NCBI GenBank assembly: GCA_903939115.1
Contig: CAJAFV010000077.1
Location: 40,521 to 104,520, forward strand
Direction of reading: 5' to 3'
From: an uncultured Geobacteraceae bacterium
GTDB taxonomy: Bacteria; Desulfobacterota; Desulfuromonadia; Geobacterales; Pseudopelobacteraceae
Length of the DNA stretch: 64,000 nt
In this document: positions 1 to 8,593 of the stretch, in pieces
Position numbering within the stretch: position 1 is the first letter of the stretch
Layout: each line of letters begins with the position of its first letter
Translations under genes and position numbers: made by a program
The notes under the pieces: model-generated
The model's database searches: none
The model's input: the letters and a program-made list of their open reading frames with translations, nothing else
What the model was told of the DNA's origin: nothing

Positions 1-47
1 TCTGGGAGGACGTTCTGTACAACCTTTGTTTCTTCTTCATTTTTCAT
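1..47 (-). CDS. Partial hypothetical protein, N-terminus only
   Basis: An open frame starts with ATG at 47 and runs off the window edge. The 15 visible residues begin MKNEEETKVV. An AGGGG ribosome-binding site lies about 6 nt upstream. Nothing can be said about function. It lies on the element side of the integrase, so it is probably part of the integrated island. Confidence 0.4.
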   Translation of the reverse strand, partial: MKNEEETKVVQNVLP

Positions 48-129
48 GATCTGCCCCTTTAAGTGAGCAACAAAAAAGCCTGCATCAAACTCTAAGCAAA
101 TAAACGCTCTTAGAATTCAACACAGGCTC

Positions 130-211
130 TCTGATTAGTCCTTGCGGGTTCAGTAGTTTGTTGTGTTTGTATGGTTCTGATTAGTCCGTCAGTGTAGCTG
201 GCCGGGTTCAG
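130..211. repeat. Short direct repeats upstream of the truncated gene
   Basis: TCTGATTAGTCC occurs at 130-141 and again at 176-187. Each copy is followed at variable distance by GGGTTCAG (146-153 and 204-211). The pair lies between the truncated gene at 1-47 and the hypothetical gene at 222, in AT-rich DNA. It could be an operator or part of the element's recombination region; the sequence does not decide. Confidence 0.4.
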
Positions 212-221
212 ACTCAGTCAA

Positions 222-581
222 TTATTTAAGTTCTATTCTAATCTGCGTTATTACTCCTTTGAACTTATCAATAGTAACAAAACCGAAAATATCGTGGATG
301 TAATCGAGTTTGCTTAAAAGATAATTGCATAACTCTATTTTTTCATCTTTAGGGAGTATAAGATCACGAAAGCCTCCCTGAGTCATGTAATAACTGTATT
401 CACCATCAGACTTAGACTTCCAGTAATTTGACGAATAGTAAGTCTCTCCTACTATCCGGTGGTTAATGTCAAGTTTACCATCAGGCAATCTTTGTAAGAT
501 TGTAATTATCGTCCCAGATAACTCCTCAGCTGAGGGGGTGTATTCAAAGTTGTCTGCATAAAATCCGTCAACTGTTTGCAT
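222..581 (-). CDS. Hypothetical protein on the integrated element
   Basis: I do not recognise this 119-residue protein. It is soluble-looking, rich in Tyr, Asp and Lys, with no signal peptide or membrane segment and no Cys cluster. The frame is open up to a TTG at 623. However, a TATAAT-like hexamer overlaps about 629-634, so the ATG at 581 (MQTVDGFYAD) is the more reasonable start, although its RBS is weak. Base composition is clearly AT-richer than in the housekeeping genes to the right, which fits cargo of the island bounded by the neighbouring integrase. Confidence 0.55.
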   Translation of the reverse strand: MQTVDGFYADNFEYTPSAEELSGTIITILQRLPDGKLDINHRIVGETYYSSNYWKSKSDGEYSYYMTQGGFRDLILPKDEKIELCNYLLSKLDYIHDIFGFVTIDKFKGVITQIRIELK

Positions 582-671
582 GAACACATGATAATACACA
601 CCTAATGGACGTGTCAAGACCAATTTACATTATACAGGTCTCCAAACTACATCAACCACAACATATTGTGT

Positions 672-1937
672 TTATGCAGCAATCTTCTTAAACGGTATTA
701 CCTTCGCCCCTAGCTTCAGGCCGTCCAGATATTCAGACCAGACCTCCATCATCTTCTTGCGTTCTGGTAGGTGGCTGGTTCTGTTGTAAGCACGCCCTAG
801 TGCGTCACGGACCGCGTGTGCGAGCTGGTGTTCGATGTAGTCAGGGCGGAAGCCTAACACCTCATCAAGGATCGTTCTTGCGCAAGCTCTGAACCCGTGC
901 CACGACATTTCATCTTTATATCCCATCCGGATAAGTGCTGCTGTAATAGCTCCTTCACTCATTGGTTTTAGTGGTGTGCGGTGGCCGGGGAAAATAAATT
1001 TGCTGTGACCTGTAAGTGGCTGGAGCTGTCGCAAAATATCAACCGCCTTCCTGCTTAACGGAATACAGTGAAACTCTCCTTTTCGTTTTGCCTTTTCTTT
1101 TGCAGTTAGCTTCATGCGTTCCACAGGGATATTCAGCTCAACGGTTTCAAAATCCACCTCACTCCATTCGGCTTTTCTCAAGTCGCCGGGACGGCAAAAC
1201 CATAAAGATGCGAGTTGCATAGCGCACTTGGTGACGAAAGATCCCTTAAACTCGTCTATAGCGCGCAGGAGATGCGTTAATTCTTTTGGGTCTGTTATTG
1301 CGGGGAGATGGTGCTGTATTGGATCAGTTGTCAAAATATCTCTTGGTTTCAAACCTTCCAATGGGTTCCGATCAATGCGTTCAGTCGCAACACAATAACG
1401 CAAGATCATATTCAGGCTTACATAAATCCTACGCGCAGATTCGGGTGCGCGCTGTTCTACCCTGTGTAAAACTGACTTAATATCTGTCAATCTGATCTCA
1501 GTAACAGGTTTTGCACCGATCCAAGGGAAAATATTTTTTTCGAGGCGTTCGAGTGTTGTTTTAGTGTGGCTGCCGGACCATGTAGCCGAATTGATTGTGT
1601 GCCATGCTCTTGTTATGACTTCAAAAGAGTTGTTGTTCTCGGCATGGACTGATGCTTTCTGGGCTTTCTTAATCTCGCCGGGGTCAATGCCATTCGCCAG
1701 CAGCTTCTTTGCTTCCTCCCGGCGTTGTCTGGCATCGGCAAGGGATAGGGTAGGGTATGCACCAAAAGAGGTTGTTTTACGCTTATCGTTGAAGCGGTAA
1801 TCCATTCGCCATAGCTTGCCTCCGGTTGTGGTGACCAGCAGATACAGTCCCCCACCGTCAGCAATCTTGTAATCGCTCTCTTTTGGCTTGTAGTTCTTAA
1901 CTTGGATATCAGATAAAGGTGCAATCCTTTTAGGCAT
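672..1937 (-). CDS. Tyrosine-family site-specific integrase (P4-like)
   Basis: Catalyses integration and excision of the element at the adjacent tRNA gene. The 421-residue protein has an N-terminal arm-type DNA-binding domain (about residues 5-90, DUF4102 type, with a GGGLYL motif), a central SAM-like core-binding domain (about 105-205) and a C-terminal catalytic domain with the HGFRACARTIL box and a later Tyr (GRAYNRTSH). The frame is open to 2048, but the ATG at 1937 has an AAGGAG RBS 8 nt upstream and matches the family N-terminus, so the upstream 37 codons are excluded. It points away from the tRNA, with its start about 180 nt from the tRNA 3' end. It appears intact. Confidence 0.93.
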   Translation of the reverse strand: MPKRIAPLSDIQVKNYKPKESDYKIADGGGLYLLVTTTGGKLWRMDYRFNDKRKTTSFGAYPTLSLADARQRREEAKKLLANGIDPGEIKKAQKASVHAENNNSFEVITRAWHTINSATWSGSHTKTTLERLEKNIFPWIGAKPVTEIRLTDIKSVLHRVEQRAPESARRIYVSLNMILRYCVATERIDRNPLEGLKPRDILTTDPIQHHLPAITDPKELTHLLRAIDEFKGSFVTKCAMQLASLWFCRPGDLRKAEWSEVDFETVELNIPVERMKLTAKEKAKRKGEFHCIPLSRKAVDILRQLQPLTGHSKFIFPGHRTPLKPMSEGAITAALIRMGYKDEMSWHGFRACARTILDEVLGFRPDYIEHQLAHAVRDALGRAYNRTSHLPERKKMMEVWSEYLDGLKLGAKVIPFKKIAA

Positions 1938-1950
1938 GGCGTTTTCTCCT

Positions 1951-2007
1951 TTTTGGCGGTATCCACTTTGATGGTTTGACGGTATACCGTCACGAATACC
2001 GCCAAAA
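1951..2007. promoter_or_regulatory. Nested inverted repeats upstream of the integrase
   Basis: Four copies of a GNCGGTAT half-site are arranged symmetrically. TTTTGGCGGTAT (1951-1962) mirrors ATACCGCCAAAA (1996-2007). Between them lies the perfect 14-bp palindrome GACGGTATACCGTC (1978-1991). The block covers the region just upstream of the integrase start, so it is a candidate for integrase arm-site binding, excisionase binding or autorepression. The function is inferred; the symmetry is directly visible. Confidence 0.6.
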
Positions 2008-2055
2008 CTCGTGGATTCAGCCATATCATAATGAACTAGGTTGGACAATAGATAT

Positions 2056-2083
2056 AAAAAAAGCCCCTATTTTCAAGGGGCTT
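2056..2083 (-). terminator. Rho-independent terminator after the tRNA genes
   Basis: Read on the minus strand, an 8-bp stem (AAGCCCCT / AGGGGCTT) with a short A/T-rich loop is followed by a run of T. It lies about 35 nt beyond the 3' end of the CAU tRNA and should end the two-tRNA transcript before the integrase gene. Confidence 0.75.
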
Positions 2084-2091
2084 AAGGACTT

Positions 2092-2109
2092 GTCCGGACG
2101 GTACCGGAC
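2092..2109. repeat. GTCCGG inverted repeat at the tRNA/island junction
   Basis: GTCCGG (2092-2097) and CCGGAC (2104-2109) form a 6-bp inverted repeat around ACGGTA, which resembles the GACGGTAT half-site found upstream of the integrase. It lies 8 nt beyond the CCA end of the tRNA, where an attachment-site junction is expected. The att core itself probably lies in the tRNA 3' half, but its second copy is outside the window. Confidence 0.4.
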
Positions 2110-2116
2110 TATTTAA

Positions 2117-2193
2117 TGGTGGCGGTGCAGAGATTTGAACTCCGGACCTAGCGAATATGAGTCGCTTGCTCTAGCCAACTGAGCTACACCGCC
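2117..2193 (-). tRNA. tRNA with CAU anticodon (elongator Met, or Ile2)
   Basis: Full cloverleaf of 77 nt with encoded CCA: acceptor GGCGGTG/CACCGCC, D arm GCTC...GAGC, anticodon stem AGCGA/TCGCT around loop CTCATAT, and a T arm with TTCAAAT. The anticodon is CAU. It is either elongator tRNA-Met or tRNA-Ile2, whose C34 is changed to lysidine by TilS; the GCGACTCAT anticodon arm resembles known Ile2 tRNAs. It is the probable integration target of the neighbouring integrase and is cotranscribed with the fMet gene. Confidence 0.93.
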
Positions 2194-2241
2194 ATTTGAA
2201 AACGCCCCTTAGGTGGTAATACCGAAGGGGCGAAAAATTTT

Positions 2242-2318
<77 letters not shown>

Positions 2319-2332
2319 ACAAGTGAACCCGA

Positions 2333-2362
2333 CTTATAACAGGATAACGGGAAGCCTGTCAA
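2333..2362 (-). promoter_or_regulatory. Sigma-70-type promoter for the two tRNAs
   Basis: On the minus strand a consensus TTGACA (2362-2357) is followed after 18 nt by TATAAG (2338-2333; TTATAA one base earlier gives a 17-nt spacer). It ends about 15 nt before the 5' end of the fMet tRNA, as expected for a stable-RNA promoter. Confidence 0.75.
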
Positions 2363-2410
2363 TAAAAAAGTTTGCTACGTACCATTTTTTTAGACAGAAC
2401 GACAAAAAAA

Positions 2411-3211
2411 TCAATCTTTGTCAGGGATTACAATTGACCCTTTGCCGAGTTTTGCCGCGAGTTCTTTTGCCGAATCCGCATCAAGGTGCTTGCCTACACG
2501 CACTCGATACCAGGTGCCTTTGTCTCCCAGATGAGACTCCACGATACCGACACTATATCCTTTTGCAGCCAGTTTGCTGCGCAATGCCTCTGCTTCTGAC
2601 CTGAGACTGAATGAAGCGACCTGAACAGTGAGACTACTGTTTTCCGGTCGTGTGCTGGTAGCCTGTTTTGTCGGAGCGGCCTTGACCGGCTGGTCCTGAG
2701 TGGCTTCATCCTGTTGGGGCAGGGGAGGTTTGGTAATGTTGGTGGGCATGGCTGCCTGCAGAGGTACCTTTGCCGTCTTCTCCTCTTTTGTATTAATTCC
2801 GCTACCCAGCGTATTACTTCTCTGGCCGCTGGGGAGTGTCTTGTAAAAGCTGAGCGGCGGATCATTAGCCGGTGGTGCCCCTGGAGCAGATGGCTGTTGG
2901 GTGGCACTGTTGCCCGCCTGTGGCTGTGGTTCCGCAACAGGCGGTGCCGGTCGCTGAACTGGCGGCTGAGCTTTGACCTGTTGCGGACTGTTTTCGAGGC
3001 TTTGCTGCTCCATTGCCGCCTTAAAGGCTTTTTTTGCAGAACGCTGGGAAAGGAACCAGCCGCTGCCAAAGCCGATGCTGAGGCAGAGGAAGCCGGTAAT
3101 AAAGACGGCAATCAGTACGCCTCCGGAAGACTCTTTTCGAGGGCGGTTCTGACTGCTGTTCCCCTGAGGAACGCTGCACGACTTTTTTGGTTCACTATAA
3201 TCAATACGCAT
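2411..3211 (-). CDS. Membrane-anchored SPOR-domain protein
   Basis: 266 residues: a short cytoplasmic N-terminus, one membrane segment (about residues 31-53), a long Pro/Ala/Gln-rich periplasmic linker (about 80-185) and a C-terminal SPOR domain (about 193-266, with VQVASF and a final VRVG...A...KLGKG). SPOR domains bind denuded peptidoglycan at septa, so the protein probably localises to the division site. It starts 12 nt after argS and shares its operon with a DivIC-like gene, which fits a cell-division role. The specific name (FtsN, DedD or other) cannot be assigned. Confidence 0.85.
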   Translation of the reverse strand: MRIDYSEPKKSCSVPQGNSSQNRPRKESSGGVLIAVFITGFLCLSIGFGSGWFLSQRSAKKAFKAAMEQQSLENSPQQVKAQPPVQRPAPPVAEPQPQAGNSATQQPSAPGAPPANDPPLSFYKTLPSGQRSNTLGSGINTKEEKTAKVPLQAAMPTNITKPPLPQQDEATQDQPVKAAPTKQATSTRPENSSLTVQVASFSLRSEAEALRSKLAAKGYSVGIVESHLGDKGTWYRVRVGKHLDADSAKELAAKLGKGSIVIPDKD

Positions 3212-3223
3212 GGTGTGCCTCCG

Positions 3224-4915
3224 CTACATCCGTTCCGGTGCTGATATGCCCAGGATAGAGAGGGCGCTTTTCAGGGTTTGAGCGGTCCGCTTCAGCAGGT
3301 ACAGTCGGGCTTCAGTTAATTTCAGATCTTCGCTAATGACACGGTTTTTGTTGTAGAAGCTATGGAAACAGCTGGCCAGTTCACTTAAGTAATAGGTCAG
3401 ACGATGAGGTTCAAAATGAACAGCGCTATCATCAACCGTGTCGGGGAGTGCCGCCAGAAGTTTGATCATCTGGAGATCCTCCGGTGTAGAGAGGCAGGCC
3501 AGGTCGCCTGGCGCCGGCTTTTCGGGTGCGATGAAGCCTTTCTCGGCAGCGTTGTCAAAAATACTGCAGATGCGGGCGTGGGCATACTGGACATAATAGA
3601 CCGGATTTTCATTGGTCTGCTGTTTCGCCAGGTCGATATCGAATACCAGTTGGGCATCAGGCTTGCGCATCAGAAAAAAGAAACGGGTGGCATCACGGCC
3701 TACTTCATCGATCAGGTCCCGCAGCGTTACATAGCTGCCGGCCCGCTTGGAAATTTTTACCTCTTCTCCGCCGCGCATGACGGTCACCATCTGGTGCAGC
3801 ACATACTCGGGCCATTCCTGTGGAATCCCGATGTCAAGGGCCTGAAGACCGGCGCGCACACGGGTAACGGTACTGTGGTGATCGGATCCCTGTTCGTTGA
3901 TAACCCGGGTAAAGCCGCGTTCCCACTTAGCCTCGTGATAGGCAACATCCGGTACAAAATAGGTGTAACTGCCGTCAGCTTTACGCATGACACGATCTTT
4001 GTCGTCGCCAAAATCTGTCGAGCGAAGCCAGAGAGCGTTATCCTGCTCATAGGCATGTCCGTTGGCGATCAGTTTTTGTACAACGGCCTCGACTCTTCCC
4101 TCGCTGTAGAGTGCCGATTCCAGCGTGTAGACATCGAATTTTACATCAAACGCTTCAAGGTCCAGGTCTTGCTCGCGGCGCAGCCAGGCGACTGCAAAGT
4201 GGCGGATGTCATCAATGTTCTCAGGTTCTCCGCAGGCGGTTGTATGCAGGTCTGCGGCCTCTACGGTTTCCCGGGCCAGATAGGCTCTGGCCACATCCTT
4301 GATGTATTCACCCTGATAGCCGCCTTCCGGCCACCGCGGGTCGTCAGGTTCGATGCCGAGGCAGCGCAGCTGCACAGAAAGGGCGAGATTGCTGATCTGG
4401 ACACCGGCGTCGTTATAATAAAATTCGCGTGTCACATCCCAGCCGGCGGCATCAAGGACACGGCAGAGAGTGTCGCCGATAGCGGCCCCCCGGCCGTGAC
4501 CAATGTGCAGAGGTCCGGTCGGATTGGCGCTGACGAACTCAACCTGCACCTTCTTCATGGCTCCGCTGGTGGTCCGGCCATACCGGTCACCCTCTTTCTC
4601 GATCTCAAGAAGCGTGGCCTGCCATGCCGCTGGCGACACAAATAAATTGATGAACCCGGGGCCGGCGATTTCGCTCTTGGCCAGAAGCCCATCGCTGTCG
4701 CCTAAGTATTTTATGATGATATCAGCGACCTGACGAGGTGCCTTGCGTTCCCCTTTGGCTAACTGCATGGCGATGTTACAGGAAAAATCTCCATGTTCCG
4801 GATTGGCAGGATGGCCGATGATAATGGATGGTAGCGGGAATGTCGTCAGTTCTTGTGCCGCGTGGGCTTTAAGCAGTGCAGATTCAAGCAGGGGGGCTAT
4901 TCGGTTTCGCATCAT
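3224..4915 (-). CDS. argS: Arginyl-tRNA synthetase
   Basis: Class I synthetase that charges tRNA-Arg. The 563-residue length is usual for ArgS. Visible features: the N-terminal Add-1 tRNA-binding domain (about 1-95), the HIGH signature [12 protein letters not shown] (137-148), a degenerate KMSKS-like loop (KISKRAG, about 363-369) and the C-terminal DALR anticodon-binding domain with [13 protein letters not shown]. The start overlaps the stop of the upstream 55-residue gene (ATGATG, ATG at 4915 or 4912), which indicates translational coupling. Confidence 0.97.
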   Translation of the reverse strand: MMRNRIAPLLESALLKAHAAQELTTFPLPSIIIGHPANPEHGDFSCNIAMQLAKGERKAPRQVADIIIKYLGDSDGLLAKSEIAGPGFINLFVSPAAWQATLLEIEKEGDRYGRTTSGAMKKVQVEFVSANPTGPLHIGHGRGAAIGDTLCRVLDAAGWDVTREFYYNDAGVQISNLALSVQLRCLGIEPDDPRWPEGGYQGEYIKDVARAYLARETVEAADLHTTACGEPENIDDIRHFAVAWLRREQDLDLEAFDVKFDVYTLESALYSEGRVEAVVQKLIANGHAYEQDNALWLRSTDFGDDKDRVMRKADGSYTYFVPDVAYHEAKWERGFTRVINEQGSDHHSTVTRVRAGLQALDIGIPQEWPEYVLHQMVTVMRGGEEVKISKRAGSYVTLRDLIDEVGRDATRFFFLMRKPDAQLVFDIDLAKQQTNENPVYYVQYAHARICSIFDNAAEKGFIAPEKPAPGDLACLSTPEDLQMIKLLAALPDTVDDSAVHFEPHRLTYYLSELASCFHSFYNKNRVISEDLKLTEARLYLLKRTAQTLKSALSILGISAPERM

Positions 4916-5079
4916 TGTTTTGGCTGCTCTTTCTGGTTGGTGACGGTGTCATTTTCTGTAATATCTTTAATGCTGACATCCCGGGAAAAATCAGGGCATC
5001 TGGCCCCGTTATCCTGGATACTGAAGCGTTTTGAGCAGTTTTCACGCCAGGCACAGACGGCGCAGCTTTGTCGTGACAT
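4912..5079 (-). CDS. Small four-Cys protein between divIC-like gene and argS
   Basis: A 55-residue gene easily missed because of its size. It starts at the ATG at 5079 with a GAGGT RBS 8 nt upstream and ends by a 4-nt ATGA overlap with argS. Cys residues are at 6, 9, 15 and 28 in a pattern C-x2-C-x5-C-x12-C, with WRENC and CPDF around them, followed by an acidic, polar tail. The pattern suggests a bound metal or iron-sulfur cluster. I believe similar small proteins occur in other Desulfobacterota, but I cannot name the family. The gap to the upstream divIC-like stop is 16 nt, so it is an operon member. Confidence 0.75.
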   Translation of the reverse strand: MSRQSCAVCAWRENCSKRFSIQDNGARCPDFSRDVSIKDITENDTVTNQKEQPKQ

Positions 5080-5095
5080 CGTTCCGACCTCACAA

Positions 5096-5398
5096 TTACG
5101 GTTGTTTCTTTTCCTGCGGGAACTGGTAGATAACTTCATTGCTGCGCACAAGACCAAAATCTTTACGAGCAATGCTTTCAAGGTAGCGACGGTCTGATTT
5201 AAGCGCCACAATTTCACGCTTCATTTTTTCATTGTCAGTTTTGCTGTCGGCAAGGCGCGCTTCTATTTTGTTCTTGTCCTGTTTTAGTTCAAAAATCCGC
5301 AATAAACCCTTGTCTCCAAAAAATGTGAAGAACAGGACGAATGCCAGGCACCCGGCCGGAATGAAATACATCTTTTTTTGAAGGGGCAGAGTAAACAT
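5096..5398 (-). CDS. Septum formation initiator (FtsB/DivIC family)
   Basis: 100 residues: a short N-terminus, one membrane segment (about 11-27), then a coiled coil (about 36-80) rich in Lys, Glu and Asp, ending in the family-typical ARKDFGLVRSNEVIYQF. FtsB/DivIC proteins bridge FtsL and FtsQ in the divisome on the periplasmic side. The start is coupled to the upstream decarboxylase: its stop TAA directly precedes this ATG, and GGAAAGGG serves as RBS. Confidence 0.9.
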   Translation of the reverse strand: MFTLPLQKKMYFIPAGCLAFVLFFTFFGDKGLLRIFELKQDKNKIEARLADSKTDNEKMKREIVALKSDRRYLESIARKDFGLVRSNEVIYQFPQEKKQP

Positions 5399-6334
5399 TT
5401 ACCCTTTCCTGATCCTTTCGGCAAAATATGCCGCCGTAGTTTTGAGCCCGTCATTCAGAGCGACCGCAGGTTCCCATGCCAGCATTTTTCGAGCCAGGGT
5501 AATATCAGGCTGACGCTGTTTCGGATCATCCTGTGGCAGCGGCTGAAAAATAATCTTTGACTTCGAGGCCGTTATTGTAATGATTTTTTCAGCAAACTCA
5601 AGGATTGTATTTTCCACCGGGTTACCAATATTAACCGGGCCGATAAATCCATCACATTCCATCATACGGATCATCCCGTCAACTAGGTCGGAGACATAGC
5701 AGAATGAGCGGGTTTGAGAGCCGTCGCCATAGACGGTGATGTCCTCATTGCGGAGAGCCTGCAGGATGAAGTTTGAGACGACGCGACCGTCATTTTCGGC
5801 CATGCGCGGGCCATAGGTGTTGAAGATGCGTATAATGCGGATGTCTACGCTGTTCTGGCGGTAGTAATCCATCATCAACGTTTCAGCAACCCGTTTCCCC
5901 TCATCATAGCAGCTGCGAATGCCGATCGGGTTGACGTTGCCCCAGTAATCCTCGGTCTGCGGGTGTATATGGGGATCGCCGTAGACTTCAGAGGTGGAGG
6001 CCTGCAGGATACGGGCCTTGACCCTTTTAGCCATGCCGAGCATGTTGATGGTGCCCATGACGCTGGTTTTTGTGGTTTTTACCGGGTTGTACTGGTAGTG
6101 GATCGGGGAAGCGGGGCAGGCAAGATTGTAAATGCGATCCACTTCAAGCAGAATCGGCTCGGTTATATCGTGCCTGACAAGCTCGAAGCGATGGTTGTCC
6201 ATCAAATGTATGATGTTGTTTTTGCTGCCGGTGAAGAAGTTGTCAAGGCAGATGACGTCATGCCCTTCGTTCAGGAGCCGTTCGCAGAGATGTGAGCCGA
6301 CAAAGCCGGCGCCGCCGGTAACCAGTATGCGCAT
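5399..6334 (-). CDS. UDP-glucuronate decarboxylase (UDP-xylose synthase), SDR family
   Basis: Extended short-chain dehydrogenase of 311 residues. It binds NAD through [10 protein letters not shown] (residues 7-16) and has the catalytic YxxxK in [10 protein letters not shown]. Similarity is to the UXS group, which oxidises and decarboxylates UDP-glucuronate to UDP-xylose; STSEVYGDP and YGPRM motifs support that subgroup. The adjacent UDP-glucose dehydrogenase makes its substrate. The product probably feeds pentose into surface polysaccharide. A related nucleotide-sugar epimerase is the alternative. Confidence 0.88.
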   Translation of the reverse strand: MRILVTGGAGFVGSHLCERLLNEGHDVICLDNFFTGSKNNIIHLMDNHRFELVRHDITEPILLEVDRIYNLACPASPIHYQYNPVKTTKTSVMGTINMLGMAKRVKARILQASTSEVYGDPHIHPQTEDYWGNVNPIGIRSCYDEGKRVAETLMMDYYRQNSVDIRIIRIFNTYGPRMAENDGRVVSNFILQALRNEDITVYGDGSQTRSFCYVSDLVDGMIRMMECDGFIGPVNIGNPVENTILEFAEKIITITASKSKIIFQPLPQDDPKQRQPDITLARKMLAWEPAVALNDGLKTTAAYFAERIRKG

Positions 6335-6335
6335 A

Positions 6336-7682
6336 TTATTTTACTCCGCCGCTGCAGCGTCCGAGCGGGACATACGTAAAGCCGTTGGCAGCCATCCGGT
6401 CAGGTTTGTACAGGTTGCGACCATCCACGACAATCGGCGATCTGAGGGCAGTCTTGATGCGGTCAAAGTCCGGATTACGATATTCGCTCCAGTCCGTGAT
6501 GATCGCCAGGGCATCAGCTCCGTCCAGGATAGCATATTGGTTGCTGCTGTATTCGATCCTGTTGCCGAAATAATGCTGGGCTTCTTTGAGCGCTTCCGGA
6601 TCATGGGCGCGCACTGTGGCTCCTGCAGCAAGCAGGCGCTCAATGATGGTAATGGCCGGAGCTTCGCGCATATCGTCGGTACGGGGTTTGAAGGAGAGTC
6701 CCCAGCAGGCGACAGTGCGACCGACCAGTGGCCGCTCTTCGTCGGGGGAGCTGAGCAGTTTGATCAGTTTGTCGGCCAGGACCTCTTTCTGGTGTTCGTT
6801 GACCTCTTCGACCGCTTTCAGCAGCAGGAAGTCATAGTTGGACTCTTCGGCGGTTTTTATGAGGGCTTTAACGTCTTTGGGGAAACAGGAGCCACCGTAA
6901 CCGGGGCCGGGGAAAAGAAAGTCGTAGCCGATGCGGGTGTCAGAACCGATCCCCTCACGAACCGCCATAACATCTGCCCCCATCCGTTCACAGAGTCCCG
7001 CTATCTGGTTCATGAAGGAGATGCGTGTGGCGAGCATGGCGTTGGCGGCGTATTTGGTCATTTCGGCGCTGCGGATATCCATGACGATCATGCGGTTCTG
7101 TTTGCGCATGAAGGGGTCGTAGAGCTCTTTCATTATTTCAGCGGTACGGACGTTGTCGCAGCCGATAACGACGCGGTCCGGTTTCATGAAGTCATCTATG
7201 GCGGCCCCTTCCTTGAGGAATTCGGGGTTGGAAACAACATCGAATTCCAACTCTGCAGCACGGGTCGTCAACTCTTCCTGGATTGCGGCACGAACCTTGT
7301 CGGCGGTACCGACCGGGACGGTTGATTTATCAACAATTATTTTGAAGCCGTTCATGGTGCGGCCGATATCGCGAGCGACACCAAGGACGTATTTGAGGTC
7401 GGCTGAACCATCTTCACCCGGAGGGGTACCAACGGCGATGAAGCAGACCAGGGAGGCTTTGACCGCTTCCTCCATGTCGACGGTAAAAGAGAGGCGCCCC
7501 TCGGACTGGTTGCGCACGATCATCTCTTTGAGGCCCGGTTCATAGATCGGGATGATACCCTGTTTAAGGTTGTCAATTCTCGCGTGGTCGATATCGACGG
7601 CGATGACGCTGTTGCCGCTTTCGGCAAAACAGGCTGCAGCCACCAGGCCGACATAGCCGGCGCCAAAAATACAAATTTTCAT
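6336..7682 (-). CDS. ugd: UDP-glucose 6-dehydrogenase
   Basis: 448 residues; oxidises UDP-glucose to UDP-glucuronate in two NAD-dependent steps. The N-terminal Rossmann domain has [17 protein letters not shown] (residues 7-23). The central domain carries the catalytic Cys in [10 protein letters not shown], and the C-terminal domain follows with a [13 protein letters not shown] motif. Its stop is 1 nt from the decarboxylase start, so the two form a UDP-glucose to UDP-xylose pathway pair. Confidence 0.96.
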   Translation of the reverse strand: MKICIFGAGYVGLVAAACFAESGNSVIAVDIDHARIDNLKQGIIPIYEPGLKEMIVRNQSEGRLSFTVDMEEAVKASLVCFIAVGTPPGEDGSADLKYVLGVARDIGRTMNGFKIIVDKSTVPVGTADKVRAAIQEELTTRAAELEFDVVSNPEFLKEGAAIDDFMKPDRVVIGCDNVRTAEIMKELYDPFMRKQNRMIVMDIRSAEMTKYAANAMLATRISFMNQIAGLCERMGADVMAVREGIGSDTRIGYDFLFPGPGYGGSCFPKDVKALIKTAEESNYDFLLLKAVEEVNEHQKEVLADKLIKLLSSPDEERPLVGRTVACWGLSFKPRTDDMREAPAITIIERLLAAGATVRAHDPEALKEAQHYFGNRIEYSSNQYAILDGADALAIITDWSEYRNPDFDRIKTALRSPIVVDGRNLYKPDRMAANGFTYVPLGRCSGGVK

Positions 7683-7747
7683 AAACCTCTCCCGAAGTGA
7701 TTTTTATTTGGTACTCTATAGCACACTATCCATCTGAAATTCCAGGT

Positions 7748-8593
7748 TTAAGCGCAATCAGTATTGTTTTTTAATCTCAGTGCCTCACTATACGCCTCAC
7801 TCCGTGAAACTCCTGAAATTACGGCGGCCTGTTTTGCGACATCTTTAATTGAAAGCGTGCCGTCAGCCATCAAGCGATCCAGGACATGTTCCAGAGACTC
7901 ATGCTCCGGTGGCACATCAGCCCCCGGTGCGATTAAAAGCACCACTTCACCGCGCACAATGCCGTGCGAAACAGCATCGATAACCTCCGATACGCTGCCG
8001 CGGATGCACTCTTCAAACATCTTGGTAAGCTCCCGCGCAACTATCACCTGCCGTTCACCCAGCAGTTCGCGAATATCGGTGAGGGTATCTGCCAATCTAT
8101 GGGGGGCTTCATACAGTACCAGTGTGCCGGGGAGGGCGCTCATTCCTGAAAGAAAGGTGCGGCGTTTCCCCTGACGGGATGGTGGAAAACCGGCGAATGT
8201 GAAGGTATCGGTCGGCAGGCCTGACGCAGAAAGGGCCGTGATGGCGGCACATGCTCCCGGAAGCGGAACGACTGGAATCCCTTCGGCTACAGCATCGCGA
8301 ACCAGTTGATACCCCGGGTCGGAGATGCAGGGGGTGCCTGCATCAGATATCAGCGCCACCGATTTTCCCTGGCGCAGCGCATGTAGGATGCGCTCCCCTT
8401 TGATCTGCTGATTGTGGTCGAAATAGGAGGTCAGTGGCTTGGATATGCCAAAGTGGTTGAGGAGTTTGAGCGAGTGCCGGGTATCCTCGGCGGCGATCAG
8501 ATCAACCTCGCCAAGAATACGTACCGCCCGATAGGTCATGTCTTCGAGGTTACCGATCGGCGTGGCGATGATGTACAGGGTAGGGGGCGTCAT
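7748..8593 (-). CDS. rsmI: 16S rRNA 2'-O-ribose C1402 methyltransferase
   Basis: 281 residues, usual for RsmI, which 2'-O-methylates C1402 in the decoding centre. It has the tetrapyrrole-methylase fold: LYIIATPIGNLEDMT at the N-terminus, AAEDTRHSLKLLNHF, SDAGTPCISDPG and VPLPGACAAITALSASGLP. A C-terminal helical domain follows. The start ATG overlaps the LysE stop by one base (TGATG). Confidence 0.95.
   Translation of the reverse strand: MTPPTLYIIATPIGNLEDMTYRAVRILGEVDLIAAEDTRHSLKLLNHFGISKPLTSYFDHNQQIKGERILHALRQGKSVALISDAGTPCISDPGYQLVRDAVAEGIPVVPLPGACAAITALSASGLPTDTFTFAGFPPSRQGKRRTFLSGMSALPGTLVLYEAPHRLADTLTDIRELLGERQVIVARELTKMFEECIRGSVSEVIDAVSHGIVRGEVVLLIAPGADVPPEHESLEHVLDRLMADGTLSIKDVAKQAAVISGVSRSEAYSEALRLKNNTDCA

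Noticed and set aside
2411..2440. Possible GACAAA/TTTGTC terminator after the SPOR gene
   Set aside because: A 6-bp A/T-rich stem with T residues mostly in the loop is too weak to support.
3404..4645. Long plus-strand open frame (413 codons) opposite argS
   Set aside because: It lies fully inside argS on the other strand, has no family likeness and no RBS; a shadow of GC-rich coding sequence.
6132..7325. Plus-strand open frame of 397 codons opposite ugd
   Set aside because: Antisense to a clear Ugd enzyme; composition is that of a mirrored frame.
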